A stretch of DNA of 17,573 nt from Clostridiales bacterium (GTDB lineage: Bacteria; Bacillota; Clostridia; Lachnospirales; Anaerotignaceae), in assembly GCA_018364635.1 (NCBI GenBank), contig JAGZLR010000043.1, positions 1-17,573 of the forward strand. The letters run 5' to 3'. A program made the position numbers and the translations under genes. Shown here one piece after another: positions 1-6,632 of this stretch (position 1 is the stretch's first letter; each line of letters starts with the position of its first letter). The notes beneath the pieces were generated by a model. The model was not told the origin of the DNA. It was given only the letters and a program-made list of their open reading frames with translations, and ran no database searches.

Positions 1-179
1 TGGAACTTGGGGTATTGGCTATTGGATGTGTCTCCGCTTTTGTTGTATCAATTTTAGCGATAAAGTTTTTAATGGCCTATATCAAACAAAATGACTTTAA
101 GCTGTTTGGCTGGTATCGAATTGTGTTGGGTATTATTGTTTTTTCATATTTTATGATTATACATTTGGTAGGCGCTTAA
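1..179 (+). CDS. uppP: Undecaprenyl-diphosphatase UppP (BacA), C-terminal fragment
   Basis: Only the last 58 codons are in the window; the gene begins upstream, and the frame runs from base 3 to a TAA at 177-179. The visible protein is a hydrophobic segment with SAFVVSILAIKFL, a short polar loop (YIKQNDFKLFGWYR) and a final hydrophobic helix (IVLGIIVFSYFMIIHLVG). This AIKFL / FxxFGWYRIxLG pattern is the conserved carboxy end of UppP. The family is an integral membrane phosphatase that converts undecaprenyl diphosphate to the monophosphate, recycling the lipid carrier for peptidoglycan and other wall polymers; overexpression is known to give bacitracin resistance. The catalytic residues lie upstream and cannot be checked here. 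Its stop codon overlaps the ribosome site of the thioesterase gene, so the two are probably co-transcribed. Confidence 0.85.
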   Translation, partial: ELGVLAIGCVSAFVVSILAIKFLMAYIKQNDFKLFGWYRIVLGIIVFSYFMIIHLVGA

Positions 180-191
180 GGAGGAATTCAA

Positions 192-623
192 ATGAGAATT
201 GCACCGTATATAAGAAAAGCACAGTATCATGAAACAGACCGTATGGGAATTGTCCATCATGCCAATTATATTAAATGGTTTGAGGAAGCGCGCGTCGATT
301 TTATGGAGAAAATAGGAATTAGTTACGATCGAATGGAAAATATGGGGATAATATCACCAGTGTTGACTGTGTCTTGCGACTATAAAACATCGACCAATTT
401 TAATGATGATGTTTGCGTTGCAGTCAAGGTTGTGTTTTTTAATGGAATCCGACTAGTTTTAGATTATCAGGTGACAGATGCTGCCAGTGGTGATTTAAGA
501 GCGACAGGAAGCAGTTCTCACTGTTTTCTGACAAAGGAGTTTAGACCGATCAATTTGAAAAAGACGAAACCAGATATTTATGATATATTTTTCTTTGCTC
601 TTTCTGAAGATGAGCAGGAATAA
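192..623 (+). CDS. Hotdog-fold acyl-CoA thioesterase (YbgC/FadM, 4HBT family)
   Basis: The 143-residue protein has the usual length for a single-domain 4-hydroxybenzoyl-CoA-thioesterase-like protein. Near the N-terminus it carries HETDRMGIVHHANY (residues 13-26), the family signature in which Asp16 matches the catalytic aspartate and the HHANY stretch leads into the long hotdog helix (IKWFEEARVDFMEKIG). The family hydrolyses acyl-CoA thioesters in the cytoplasm, typically as homotetramers. The substrate cannot be told from sequence; short-chain or aryl acyl-CoA is common. The start is fixed by AAGGAGG at 178-184, seven bases upstream of the ATG, with the SD overlapping the uppP stop. The pairing with uppP suggests a shared transcript rather than a shared pathway. 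A terminator hairpin follows. Confidence 0.88.
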   Translation: MRIAPYIRKAQYHETDRMGIVHHANYIKWFEEARVDFMEKIGISYDRMENMGIISPVLTVSCDYKTSTNFNDDVCVAVKVVFFNGIRLVLDYQVTDAASGDLRATGSSSHCFLTKEFRPINLKKTKPDIYDIFFFALSEDEQE

Positions 624-626
624 AAA

Positions 627-656
627 ACTTGCCGACATTTAGTAGAACCGGCAAGT
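627..656 (+). repeat. Inverted repeat related to the downstream terminator
   Basis: ACTTGCCG (627-634) pairs with CGGCAAGT (649-656) across a 14-base loop. No T-run follows, so alone it is not a standard terminator. The arm core TTGCCG/CGGCAA is the same as in the hairpin at 679-702, so the four arms could form two adjacent hairpins or re-pair with each other. It lies just after the thioesterase stop. Confidence 0.55.
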
Positions 657-678
657 GGAAGTAGATAGAAAATCTTAG

Positions 679-707
679 AGCTTGCCGTTTTCTCGGCAAG
701 CTTCTTT
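679..707 (+). terminator. Rho-independent terminator after the thioesterase gene
   Basis: AGCTTGCCG (679-687) and CGGCAAGCT (694-702) form a perfect 9-bp GC-containing stem with a 6-base loop (TTTTCT), followed on the plus strand by TTCTTT. It closes the uppP-thioesterase transcript. It also sits directly past the stop of the convergent minus-strand gene, whose stop codon begins in the T-run, and may work in both directions, although the U-tract on the minus side is poor. Confidence 0.75.
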
Positions 708-1017
708 ATATGAATTTTACAGCTGTTCCATACATTAATATTTCAGAAGCTCCTTGCATAACAGCAGATGTGGCATATCGAATGTTGATGACTGCATCTG
801 CCCCTAAAGTTTCTGCTTCTTTTATCATGCGCTCTTGTGCAACAGATCTTGCGTTTTCAATCATCTCTGTATATCCTGAGATTTCACCACCGATGATAGT
901 TTTAAAGCTTGCGCCAATATCGTGGCCAATATTTCTTGATTGAACAGTGCAGCCTTTGACGATTCCGATAATTTCCAATTCTTTTCCTGGAATATCTGGT
1001 GTTGTAGTAAGTAACAT
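706..1017 (-). CDS. YbjQ/UPF0145 (DUF74) family protein
   Basis: This 103-residue cytoplasmic protein matches the YbjQ/UPF0145 family in length and motifs. It begins with a strand starting LLTTTPDIPG, then EIIGIVKGCTVQSRNIG, a central GGEISGYTEMIENAR, a helix with ARSVAQERMIKEAETLGADAV, and ends in a strand with YGTAVKF. Family members form pentameric rings in solved structures and have sometimes been described as putative heavy-metal-binding proteins; no enzymatic role is established. The start is supported by AAAGGAGG about 7 bases upstream on the minus strand. It lies downstream of, and in the same direction as, the radical SAM gene (63-bp gap), but has a plausible promoter of its own in that gap. 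Confidence 0.88.
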   Translation of the reverse strand: MLLTTTPDIPGKELEIIGIVKGCTVQSRNIGHDIGASFKTIIGGEISGYTEMIENARSVAQERMIKEAETLGADAVINIRYATSAVMQGASEILMYGTAVKFI

Positions 1018-1040
1018 ACATATACCTCCTTTTTATTTTT

Positions 1041-1069
1041 ATTATGTAAGATAAGAATATAAAATACAA
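1041..1069 (-). promoter_or_regulatory. Putative sigma-A promoter for the YbjQ-family gene
   Basis: Read on the minus strand, TTGTAT (1064-1069) and CATAAT (1041-1046) are separated by exactly 17 bases. The -10 lies about 24 bases before the gene's start codon. The match is good but not consensus, and read-through from the radical SAM gene is also possible because no clear hairpin separates the two. Confidence 0.5.
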
Positions 1070-1080
1070 GGAACTTTATC

Positions 1081-2007
1081 TTACTTTTTTTCTAAGAATT
1101 CCAATCCGCTTAAATTAAAGGATGGGGTATACTGCTCTTTTGCTGATGTTTTCGACTGCATATAACCGTTTTTTAAACCTAAGGAGAAGAAATAGTCCAA
1201 TGTTTTATCATACTCAAAGGAAGTCAGTCTTCGGTTCAGCATCTTTATGTTTTTTGCTTGATACATTGGCGTATATTGGTTTAGCAGAGAAATATATACT
1301 TCATCTCCAAAGGTTTCTTTTATCCAGAAAAGTATTTTTTCAGAGTCTTTTCTACATCCAGGAAGAATAAGATGCCGAATCAAAACGCCTTTTGCCATGA
1401 GACCGTCTGGTTGAAATTGGTTTTTTCCTACTTGACGATACATCTCTGAGATAGCTTTGGAAGCGACTGCAAAATAGTCCTTTGCATGAGAATAGGCATA
1501 GGAGAGATCTGATGAATAGTATTTTAAGTCGGTCAGGTAAATATCAATGAGGCCGTCCAATTGCTTTAATGTCTCTACAAGGTCGTATCCATTGGTATTG
1601 TAAACAATAGGAATCGATAACCCTAATTTTTTGGCAATAAGAATCGCTTCTTTGATCTGAGGCACAAAATGGCTGGGGCTTACCAGATTGATATTGTGCA
1701 CGTTTTTTTTCTGCTGATGAATAAAAAGAGCTGCTAGTTCTTCTGGTGTAAGATCTTTGCCGATGTTTGAATGTTGACTGATTTCATAGTTTTGGCAAAA
1801 TACACATTTCAGATTACATCCGGTAAAAAAGATTGTTCCTGAGCCTCTGGTGCCGCTGATGGAAGGTTCTTCCCATGGATGGATAGACGCAAGGGCTACC
1901 CGTACCAAAGCGCCTGACTGACAGTATCCTGTTGTGCCTTCTATACGATTGATGTTGCATTGTCTAGGACATAGACGACAAGCACTTAACTGTTTTGATT
2001 TTGTCAT
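1081..2007 (-). CDS. Radical SAM protein, PflX/COG1313 type (PFL-activase-like)
   Basis: The 308-residue protein has the radical SAM [4Fe-4S] motif CNLKCVFC (Cys64, Cys68, Cys71) followed by QNYEIS, as in pyruvate formate-lyase activating enzymes. Upstream is a second cysteine cluster, C10-x2-C13-x3-C17 plus Cys29 in GYCQSG, typical of the COG1313 PflX subgroup and likely to hold another metal or cluster. The middle has NLVSPSHFVPQIKEA and a NTNGYD segment, the expected barrel strands of this subgroup. The family is expected to reduce S-adenosylmethionine to a 5'-deoxyadenosyl radical; the target of PflX-type proteins is not established, so activation of a glycyl-radical enzyme is only an inference. 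No glycyl-radical enzyme is nearby. AGAGGTG lies 7 bases before the ATG on the minus strand. The gene is divergent from the small Cys-pair gene. Confidence 0.87.
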   Translation of the reverse strand: MTKSKQLSACRLCPRQCNINRIEGTTGYCQSGALVRVALASIHPWEEPSISGTRGSGTIFFTGCNLKCVFCQNYEISQHSNIGKDLTPEELAALFIHQQKKNVHNINLVSPSHFVPQIKEAILIAKKLGLSIPIVYNTNGYDLVETLKQLDGLIDIYLTDLKYYSSDLSYAYSHAKDYFAVASKAISEMYRQVGKNQFQPDGLMAKGVLIRHLILPGCRKDSEKILFWIKETFGDEVYISLLNQYTPMYQAKNIKMLNRRLTSFEYDKTLDYFFSLGLKNGYMQSKTSAKEQYTPSFNLSGLEFLEKK

Positions 2008-2036
2008 TATTTGTCACCTCTGGTGAGAACTTATTG

Positions 2037-2065
2037 TTGAATTAAAATTTTTTATGTAGTATTAT
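2037..2065 (+). promoter_or_regulatory. Putative sigma-A promoter for the small Cys-pair gene
   Basis: TTGAAT (2037-2042) and TATTAT (2060-2065) are separated by 17 bases, placing the transcription start about 35-40 bases before the ATG at 2110. It overlaps the divergent promoter for the radical SAM gene, so the two may compete for polymerase. Confidence 0.6.
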
Positions 2066-2091
2066 TTTATCACCAACAAGAAAAATATCAA
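2064..2091 (-). promoter_or_regulatory. Putative sigma-A promoter for the radical SAM gene
   Basis: On the minus strand TTGATA (2086-2091) and TAAAAT (2064-2069) are separated by 16 bases. The -10 lies about 56 bases before the start codon. Its -10 region shares bases 2064-2065 with the plus-strand -10. Confidence 0.5.
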
Positions 2092-2109
2092 GCCGGAGGG
2101 GGTTAAAGA

Positions 2110-2349
2110 ATGGAGAAGATCATAAATGAAATGGGTGAGAAGAAGGTTGTAGCTGAAATAAAATGTAATTGCTGCGGAAATCAGATTCCAAAGATTCACG
2201 ATGAATATTTCCAGGATCATCTCCATGTAGAAAAGAATTGGGGATATTTTTCGGATCATGATGGACACAGGGATGTTTTTGATCTCTGTGAAGACTGCTA
2301 TTTTCGCTTGTTACAGTCGTTTATTATTCCGCCAAACACAGAAAAATGA
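2110..2349 (+). CDS. Small protein with two Cys-x2-Cys pairs, probable zinc-binding
   Basis: This 79-residue protein has no signal peptide or membrane segment. It carries CNCCGN (Cys19, Cys21, Cys22) and CEDCY (Cys60, Cys63) about 40 residues apart, with a His/Asp/aromatic-rich stretch between them (IHDEYFQDHLHVEKNWGYFSDHDGH in pieces). Two CxxC-type knuckles in this arrangement resemble a treble-clef or zinc-ribbon fold; metal binding is inferred, not shown. I do not recognise a named family with certainty, though similar small CxxC proteins with a WGYFS-like segment and a C-terminal FxIP motif occur in Clostridia. GGAGGGGG at 2095-2102 gives a strong ribosome site. The gene is divergent from the radical SAM gene and followed by about 150 bp of AT-rich sequence with no convincing terminator. 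Confidence 0.8.
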   Translation: MEKIINEMGEKKVVAEIKCNCCGNQIPKIHDEYFQDHLHVEKNWGYFSDHDGHRDVFDLCEDCYFRLLQSFIIPPNTEK

Positions 2350-2501
2350 TTCTTAAAAAAGTATGATTGTGTTAGGCAACTATTTTACTTGTTAAATATC
2401 GAAATTAAGATAGGAACAGAATATTTTTTTTCTGATTCTAGTTGTTAAATTAACTCTAATGACATTTCATAGCCATATCCACAGTATATTTTGAACGACT
2501 A

Positions 2502-2510
2502 TGTTATAAT
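2502..2510 (+). promoter_or_regulatory. Extended -10 promoter of the XRE regulator
   Basis: TGTTATAAT contains a perfect TATAAT (2505-2510) preceded by TG at 2502-2503, an extended -10. The hexamer at the -35 distance is weak (CAGTAT), as is usual for extended -10 promoters. The predicted start of transcription, near 2516-2518, lies just after an upstream TTG codon (2514) and so argues for translation from 2547. Upstream, TTGTTAAAT occurs twice (2389-2397 and 2442-2450), the second inside the palindrome GTTAAATTAAC; this could be an operator, but nothing here proves it. Confidence 0.6.
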
Positions 2511-2546
2511 ATATTGACAAAAGTCGGAATGGGAAGGAGGATATCT

Positions 2547-2876
2547 ATGGACTTTCATAAGAGACTTCATTTTCTTCGTAAAGAAAAAGGAATCACACAA
2601 AAGGACTTAGCTGACGTATTAGGTTATGGATATACCGCCATTTCAAATTATGAATCTGGTAAAAATGAACCTAGTATTCGGGATATAGTTAAAATTGCTG
2701 ATTATTTTGATGTTACAATTGACTATTTGGTTGGTAGGACAGACTATAGAGTAAGTGTAGAAAACTATAAAATAGAAGAGTTTTATAAGAATATATATAG
2801 AAAAATAACATTATTATTTCACGATATTGAGGAAGAAGTAAAAGTTTATCATCACATCAATGAAAGCCGGGAATAG
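2547..2876 (+). CDS. XRE-family (Cro/C1 type) helix-turn-helix regulator
   Basis: The protein is 109 residues from the ATG at 2547. Residues 6-60 form a classical HTH_3 domain: RLHFLRKEKGITQKDLADVL, then a recognition helix YTAISNYESGKNEPS, then IVKIADYFDVTIDYLVGRTD, the standard signature of this group. The remaining 45 residues are charged and helical with no recognised ligand domain. It probably acts as a dimeric repressor of its own or neighbouring promoters; the target is unknown. The start is set by GGAAGGAGG (2532-2540) six bases upstream; an in-frame TTG at 2514 is too close to the transcription start and lacks an SD. The gene has its own promoter and terminator, so it appears to be a one-gene unit. 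Confidence 0.9.
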   Translation: MDFHKRLHFLRKEKGITQKDLADVLGYGYTAISNYESGKNEPSIRDIVKIADYFDVTIDYLVGRTDYRVSVENYKIEEFYKNIYRKITLLFHDIEEEVKVYHHINESRE

Positions 2877-2893
2877 ATTTCCAGGCTTTTTTT
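2863..2893 (+). terminator. Rho-independent terminator overlapping the XRE gene end
   Basis: AAAGCC (2863-2868) pairs with GGCTTT (2884-2889), and the inner GGGAA/TTTCC extends the stem with one unpaired base. A run of seven T follows (2887-2893). The left arm is inside the last codons and the stop codon of the regulator gene. Confidence 0.8.
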
Positions 2894-2919
2894 ATTTCCT
2901 GACTTTCAAGCTGGATTCA

Positions 2920-2948
2920 TTGACAGTAATTTATAATAAATTTATAAT
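2920..2948 (+). promoter_or_regulatory. Perfect-consensus sigma-A promoter for the stalk-domain gene
   Basis: TTGACA (2920-2925) and TATAAT (2943-2948) match the vegetative consensus exactly with the ideal 17-base spacer. GGGGAGG (2966-2972) and the ATG at 2981 follow. This predicts strong, constitutive expression unless a repressor binds here; the XRE regulator immediately upstream is a candidate. Confidence 0.85.
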
Positions 2949-2980
2949 GGAAGAAAAATGCGGTTGGGGAGGTTTTTAGA

Positions 2981-3793
2981 ATGTGGCGGTTAAAAATAGG
3001 TATGATACTGGCGTTGATTTTAGGAACAGTCTGTGCAACGCCTGTATTGGCGGAAGGAACTGAAATTAGTGTTTCAATCAACTCGTTTCCTGTGATGTAT
3101 ACGTCTCAGACAGGGTATCCTTTTGTAGATGAGGCTGGGTATACCCAAGTACCATTAAGAGAAACGATGGAGAAATTTGGCTGTCTTGTAAAATGGAATG
3201 ACAAGGCCAAAGTTGCTACGGTGATTTCTGGAGATAAAGTGCTGCGGGTACCAATAGGAAAAAATTATATTATTGATAACGGCAAGAAGAAAGAGAATCA
3301 TACATCGGCAATGCTGGAAGAGGGAAGGGTTTACCTTCCGATCAGAATCGTTCTGGAAAGTTTTGGCGCTACAGTGATATGGGAAGAAGACTCCCAAACA
3401 GTCGCGGTAACGAGGGGGCCGAGGGATACGGCGGTAATCAATGCTTCAGATGGAATTACGCAAAACGAAATCTTAACAATTCTTGATTTGGAAAGAAAAA
3501 TAATTGATGGATTAAATACTGCATCAAATAGTCTCAAGACGCAAAATTTTGAAGCCATTAGAAATGAAATAGCAAAAGTAAGCCAGTGTTGTAATGAATT
3601 AGTGGAGTTCTGTGGTTTGTTTGCAGAGTTTGAGCCTGTGATGGACTCTATGAATCTTATGGCTCAAACAATGGAGGAGCTTGATCAATTACAAATTGAT
3701 TCTGCCAAAAAGTTTCTTATTGCCACAGAAAAAATGAAAGATATTATTGAGGCATCAGAAGATCTAACAGGTATCATCAAAAATAACATGTAG
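2981..3793 (+). CDS. Secreted stalk-domain protein (copper amine oxidase N-terminal-like)
   Basis: The 270-residue protein starts with a typical signal peptide: Trp-Arg-Leu-Lys, a hydrophobic core IGMILALILGTVCA, and a likely signal peptidase I site after PVLA (cleavage near 24/25). Residues about 38-145 hold two copies of the stalk half-repeat: YTQVPLRETMEKFGC...VKWNDKAKVATV and YLPIRIVLESFGATVIWEED...TVAVTRG. Such domains occur in exported proteins of clostridia and bacilli, often as wall-linked stalks, and do not imply amine oxidase activity. Residues about 150-270 are an acidic, helical region, probably coiled coil, with three cysteines but no recognised domain. No LPXTG sorting signal or C-terminal membrane anchor is visible. 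The downstream amidohydrolase begins 8 bp after the stop, so the two are probably translated from one mRNA. Confidence 0.85.
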   Translation: MWRLKIGMILALILGTVCATPVLAEGTEISVSINSFPVMYTSQTGYPFVDEAGYTQVPLRETMEKFGCLVKWNDKAKVATVISGDKVLRVPIGKNYIIDNGKKKENHTSAMLEEGRVYLPIRIVLESFGATVIWEEDSQTVAVTRGPRDTAVINASDGITQNEILTILDLERKIIDGLNTASNSLKTQNFEAIRNEIAKVSQCCNELVEFCGLFAEFEPVMDSMNLMAQTMEELDQLQIDSAKKFLIATEKMKDIIEASEDLTGIIKNNM

Positions 3794-3801
3794 GTAAAAA
3801 A

Positions 3802-5088
3802 ATGAGAATAAGGGAAAAGATAATAGCATATAGAAGATTTTTCCACCAATACCCTGAACTTGGGTGGACAGAATACAAAACTACCTATGAAATCGCAAAA
3901 CGGATGTGTGCTTGGGGATATGATATCACAATGGGGCAAAAATTGTACAAAAAGAAAAACAGATTAGGACTGCCCAGTGAAGAAGAGCAGAAAAAAAGTA
4001 AACTGCGTGCCATAGAAGAAGGCGTTCCCAAAGAGGCTATCCTACTGATGGATGGAGGATTTACAGGTTTAGTGGCGGAAAAAGTATTTAGTGACGGACC
4101 GTTAACTGTACTTCGATTTGATATTGACGGCCTTTGTTTACAAGAATCTGAAAATCTACAGCATTTTCCTTATTATGAGGGTTTTTCGTCGAGACATGAA
4201 GGATGCATGCACGCATGTGGTCATGACGGTCATATTGCTATAGGTTTAGCGCTTGCGGAATATATGAGCACACATTCTGAATTGTTTACGGGAAAAGTTC
4301 GTTTTTTGTTTCAGCCTGCAGAAGAGGGGGCACGAGGAGCAAGTGCATTGAAAGATGCTGGATGGGTTTCGGATGCGGATTTTTTCTTTGGAGGACATAT
4401 TGGTATTAATGCCTTTTCTCTGGGAGAAATTGCAGTAGTGAAGAGTTTTTTGAACACTTCAAAAATAGACATTACATTTACTGGAAAAGCTGCCCATGCA
4501 GGAAATGCTCCTCAAGAGGGGAAAAATGCAATGCTTGCCGCAGCCTCTTTTGTTCTCCATGCTAATGGAATTTCTCGAAATAGCGAAGGCGCTACTTTTA
4601 TTAACATTGGTGTTATGGAATCTGGATCAAGCAGAAACATAGTTGCAGACCATGCTTATTTGCAATTGGAGACGCGAGGTGCGTCAGAAGAGTTGAACCA
4701 GTATATGAGACAAGAAGTGCAGCGTATGGCTGAGGCCTCTGGAATGATGTATGACGTAGATGTTAAAACAGAGTTAGTTGGTGAGGCCTGTGGTGAGGGA
4801 AGCAGTCCTGATTTATTACCATTTGTAAAAAAGGCTGTTGAACATATGGGAATGAGAGAGACACTATTTAGAGAAAAATCTTTTGGTGCTTCTGAAGATG
4901 TCTCGATTTTGTTAAAAGAAGTGAAAAGCCGAGGTAAAAAAGGCGCTTATTTTTTATTTGGGACACCAATACAATCAGGACACCATCATCCAGCATTTGA
5001 TTTTGAGGAGCGGGTATTGATCATTGCTTTTTCTTTTTATGTCTCTCTTCTCACGCAGGGACGTTTCCAACCTGAAAATAATCTTTGA
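3802..5088 (+). CDS. M20D-family amidohydrolase, AbgA-like
   Basis: The 428-residue cytoplasmic protein aligns with M20D peptidases of the AbgA (p-aminobenzoyl-glutamate hydrolase subunit A) group, about 436 residues in E. coli. Residues 11-25 have FHQYPELGWTE. AbgA-typical RLGLPSEEEQ is at about 54-63. Metal ligands of the M20 centre are present: Cys139 and His141 in HACGHDGH, the catalytic and metal glutamates Glu174-Glu175 in QPAEEGARG, His199 in GGHIG, and a C-terminal His in SGHHHPAF (394-396). The dimerisation domain has GKAAHAGNAPQEGKNA. Hydrolysis of an N-acyl or aminobenzoyl-glutamate amide bond is the family expectation; the real substrate is unknown. No AbgB or AbgT partner is in the window. 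The ribosome site is weak (TAGGT), suggesting coupling to the stalk gene 8 bp upstream. Its last 52 bp overlap the convergent SpoVB-like gene. Confidence 0.88.
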   Translation: MRIREKIIAYRRFFHQYPELGWTEYKTTYEIAKRMCAWGYDITMGQKLYKKKNRLGLPSEEEQKKSKLRAIEEGVPKEAILLMDGGFTGLVAEKVFSDGPLTVLRFDIDGLCLQESENLQHFPYYEGFSSRHEGCMHACGHDGHIAIGLALAEYMSTHSELFTGKVRFLFQPAEEGARGASALKDAGWVSDADFFFGGHIGINAFSLGEIAVVKSFLNTSKIDITFTGKAAHAGNAPQEGKNAMLAAASFVLHANGISRNSEGATFINIGVMESGSSRNIVADHAYLQLETRGASEELNQYMRQEVQRMAEASGMMYDVDVKTELVGEACGEGSSPDLLPFVKKAVEHMGMRETLFREKSFGASEDVSILLKEVKSRGKKGAYFLFGTPIQSGHHHPAFDFEERVLIIAFSFYVSLLTQGRFQPENNL

Positions 5089-6578
5089 AATTCATTTATA
5101 GTAACACAGCCAGTAGAAAAAATCAGAATAAAATAAACGAAAAATGCAGCGATTGCAGGTAGAATAAAAAATAGTCGATTTTCTGGAAGAAAAATTTTTA
5201 GCCACTGGCAGCCAAGGGCAGCCAATGTCGCGCAGAGAAACGGCTTGATAATCCAATTCCAAAATTTAAACTGAAAGGACACAAGGCTGTGAAGCCGGCA
5301 GATGCCAAGAGAAAAGGTCACAATTAAGCCTGCCAGCCATCCTAAAATAAAAGCGTCTATTCCTAGAAGCGGCATGAGAAACCAGATGGAAGAAATATTG
5401 ATGGCAGACGAAATTATATTTGTTTTTAACAAAAATATATGTTCCCCTAATCCATTTAATACGCCAGAGAGAGTGATTTGAAAGTACAGCAAAGGACAGA
5501 GAAAGGACATCTTACGCAAAATTTCTCCACTTTGTTTTTCTCCGAAAACGCTCATGCAAATATCAGAAGAGAAGACCAAAAAGACTGCACATACACCAAT
5601 ACCACAAAGAAAGGTACAGCGAAAGGATGTAGAGATTGCTTTTTTTAGTCGGCGGCAGTCCTGCCTTTCATAGTATGTTGTGATTTCCGGTATCAATGCT
5701 GTTGCAACAGCTGTGAGCAGTGAGGAGGGAAACATCAAAAGTGGTAGTGCAGCAGCAGATAGACTGCCGTAGGTTGCTAATGCTGCTGAAAAATCTCCAT
5801 AGAAAATTGCTAACCTTTGAGGGATTAGAATATTTTCAGCAGCTGATAATATAGAGCCTATGACGCGGTTAGCTGTCAAGGGAAGAGCCATAGTGAGTAC
5901 TGGAAGGATAGGAAATGCATAGGCAGTCCTTGCTAAATTTTTAGGCTCTTTTTGGTGTAGGAATGAAGCGATAGTGAAAAGACAGGAGACAATCTCACCT
6001 AACACAACGCCGGAAGCAGCAAACATACATGCGGAAGATAAATCGTCGGGAGAATACATAAAACATAGCGCAAATACAGTGAAAATACGAGTACATTGTT
6101 CTAGAATTTGTGACAGTGCTGGTACGACAGTTTTACTGCGGCCAAAAAAGTATCCGCGAATACAACTGCCTGCGGCCATAAATGGAAAACAGAGACAAAT
6201 CAGTCTCAAGGCATGATAGGTGCGGCTGTCTTTTAATACTTCATTGGATATAAATGGTGTTTTTAAGTATAATAAAAAACTAACACAAATACTAAGAGAG
6301 ACAGAGAAAAAGAGTGCTGTATATAAAATACGAGTAGCTTTTGCACTTTTTCCCTCTGCAATTGCCTGTGCAGTCAAACGGGAGACAGTAGTAGTAAATC
6401 CTGAAGATGTTAAACTCCATGCTAAAGAGTAAATTGGCATCATTAATTGGAATAATCCCATGCCTTCTGTGCCGATGGCGTTAACCATAGCAATTCGATA
6501 AAAAAATCCAAGAAAGCGTGTGATAAATCCGGCGGCTGTCAGTATAAAAGCACCAGCTAATATGGTTTTTTTGCTCAT
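5037..6578 (-). CDS. SpoVB-family polysaccharide/lipid flippase (MOP superfamily)
   Basis: The 513-residue protein is very hydrophobic, with roughly 14 predicted membrane segments, the size and layout of the polysaccharide-biosynthesis (PST/MviN-MATE-like) flippases. The N-terminal signature fits the SpoVB group: GAFILTAAGFITRFLGFFYR, then GTEGMGLFQLMMPIYSL and SSGFTTTVSRLTAQ. A CIRGYFFGRSKTVVPALSQI loop is also characteristic. In sporulating Firmicutes SpoVB acts in spore cortex synthesis, and relatives (MurJ/YtgP) flip lipid II; Clostridia often have several paralogues, so cortex specificity is not certain. The ATG has AGGTG 6 bases upstream. It lies 54 bp downstream of the ydcF-like gene in the same direction with no terminator between, so they probably form one transcript. 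Its 3' end overlaps the AbgA-like gene by 52 bp. Confidence 0.85.
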   Translation of the reverse strand: MSKKTILAGAFILTAAGFITRFLGFFYRIAMVNAIGTEGMGLFQLMMPIYSLAWSLTSSGFTTTVSRLTAQAIAEGKSAKATRILYTALFFSVSLSICVSFLLYLKTPFISNEVLKDSRTYHALRLICLCFPFMAAGSCIRGYFFGRSKTVVPALSQILEQCTRIFTVFALCFMYSPDDLSSACMFAASGVVLGEIVSCLFTIASFLHQKEPKNLARTAYAFPILPVLTMALPLTANRVIGSILSAAENILIPQRLAIFYGDFSAALATYGSLSAAALPLLMFPSSLLTAVATALIPEITTYYERQDCRRLKKAISTSFRCTFLCGIGVCAVFLVFSSDICMSVFGEKQSGEILRKMSFLCPLLYFQITLSGVLNGLGEHIFLLKTNIISSAINISSIWFLMPLLGIDAFILGWLAGLIVTFSLGICRLHSLVSFQFKFWNWIIKPFLCATLAALGCQWLKIFLPENRLFFILPAIAAFFVYFILIFSTGCVTINEFQRLFSGWKRPCVRRET

Positions 6579-6632
6579 CAGAACACCTGATTCAAGGAAA
6601 GGTTATAAAAATTTTATGTCCAAAGTTTTCTT

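Noticed and set aside
710..943. Plus-strand open frame opposite the YbjQ-family gene
   Set aside because: It is a shadow frame of a recognised conserved family on the other strand and starts within the upstream terminator region.
2062..2268. Minus-strand open frame of 68 codons opposite the small Cys-pair gene
   Set aside because: It is antisense to a gene with a strong SD and coding pattern, has no ribosome site, and shows only low-complexity hydrophobic residues.
2350..2500. Possible operator or small RNA in the AT-rich gap before the XRE gene
   Set aside because: Only a duplicated 9-mer TTGTTAAAT and an 11-base palindrome were seen; there is no stable hairpin with a T-run, so no feature was called.
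2514..2546. Longer N-terminus of the XRE regulator from TTG at 2514
   Set aside because: It lies at the predicted transcription start, has no ribosome site, and the ATG at 2547 has GGAAGGAGG just upstream.
5974..6432. Two plus-strand open frames inside the SpoVB-like gene
   Set aside because: They lie antisense to membrane-protein coding sequence and have no recognisable domain or ribosome site.
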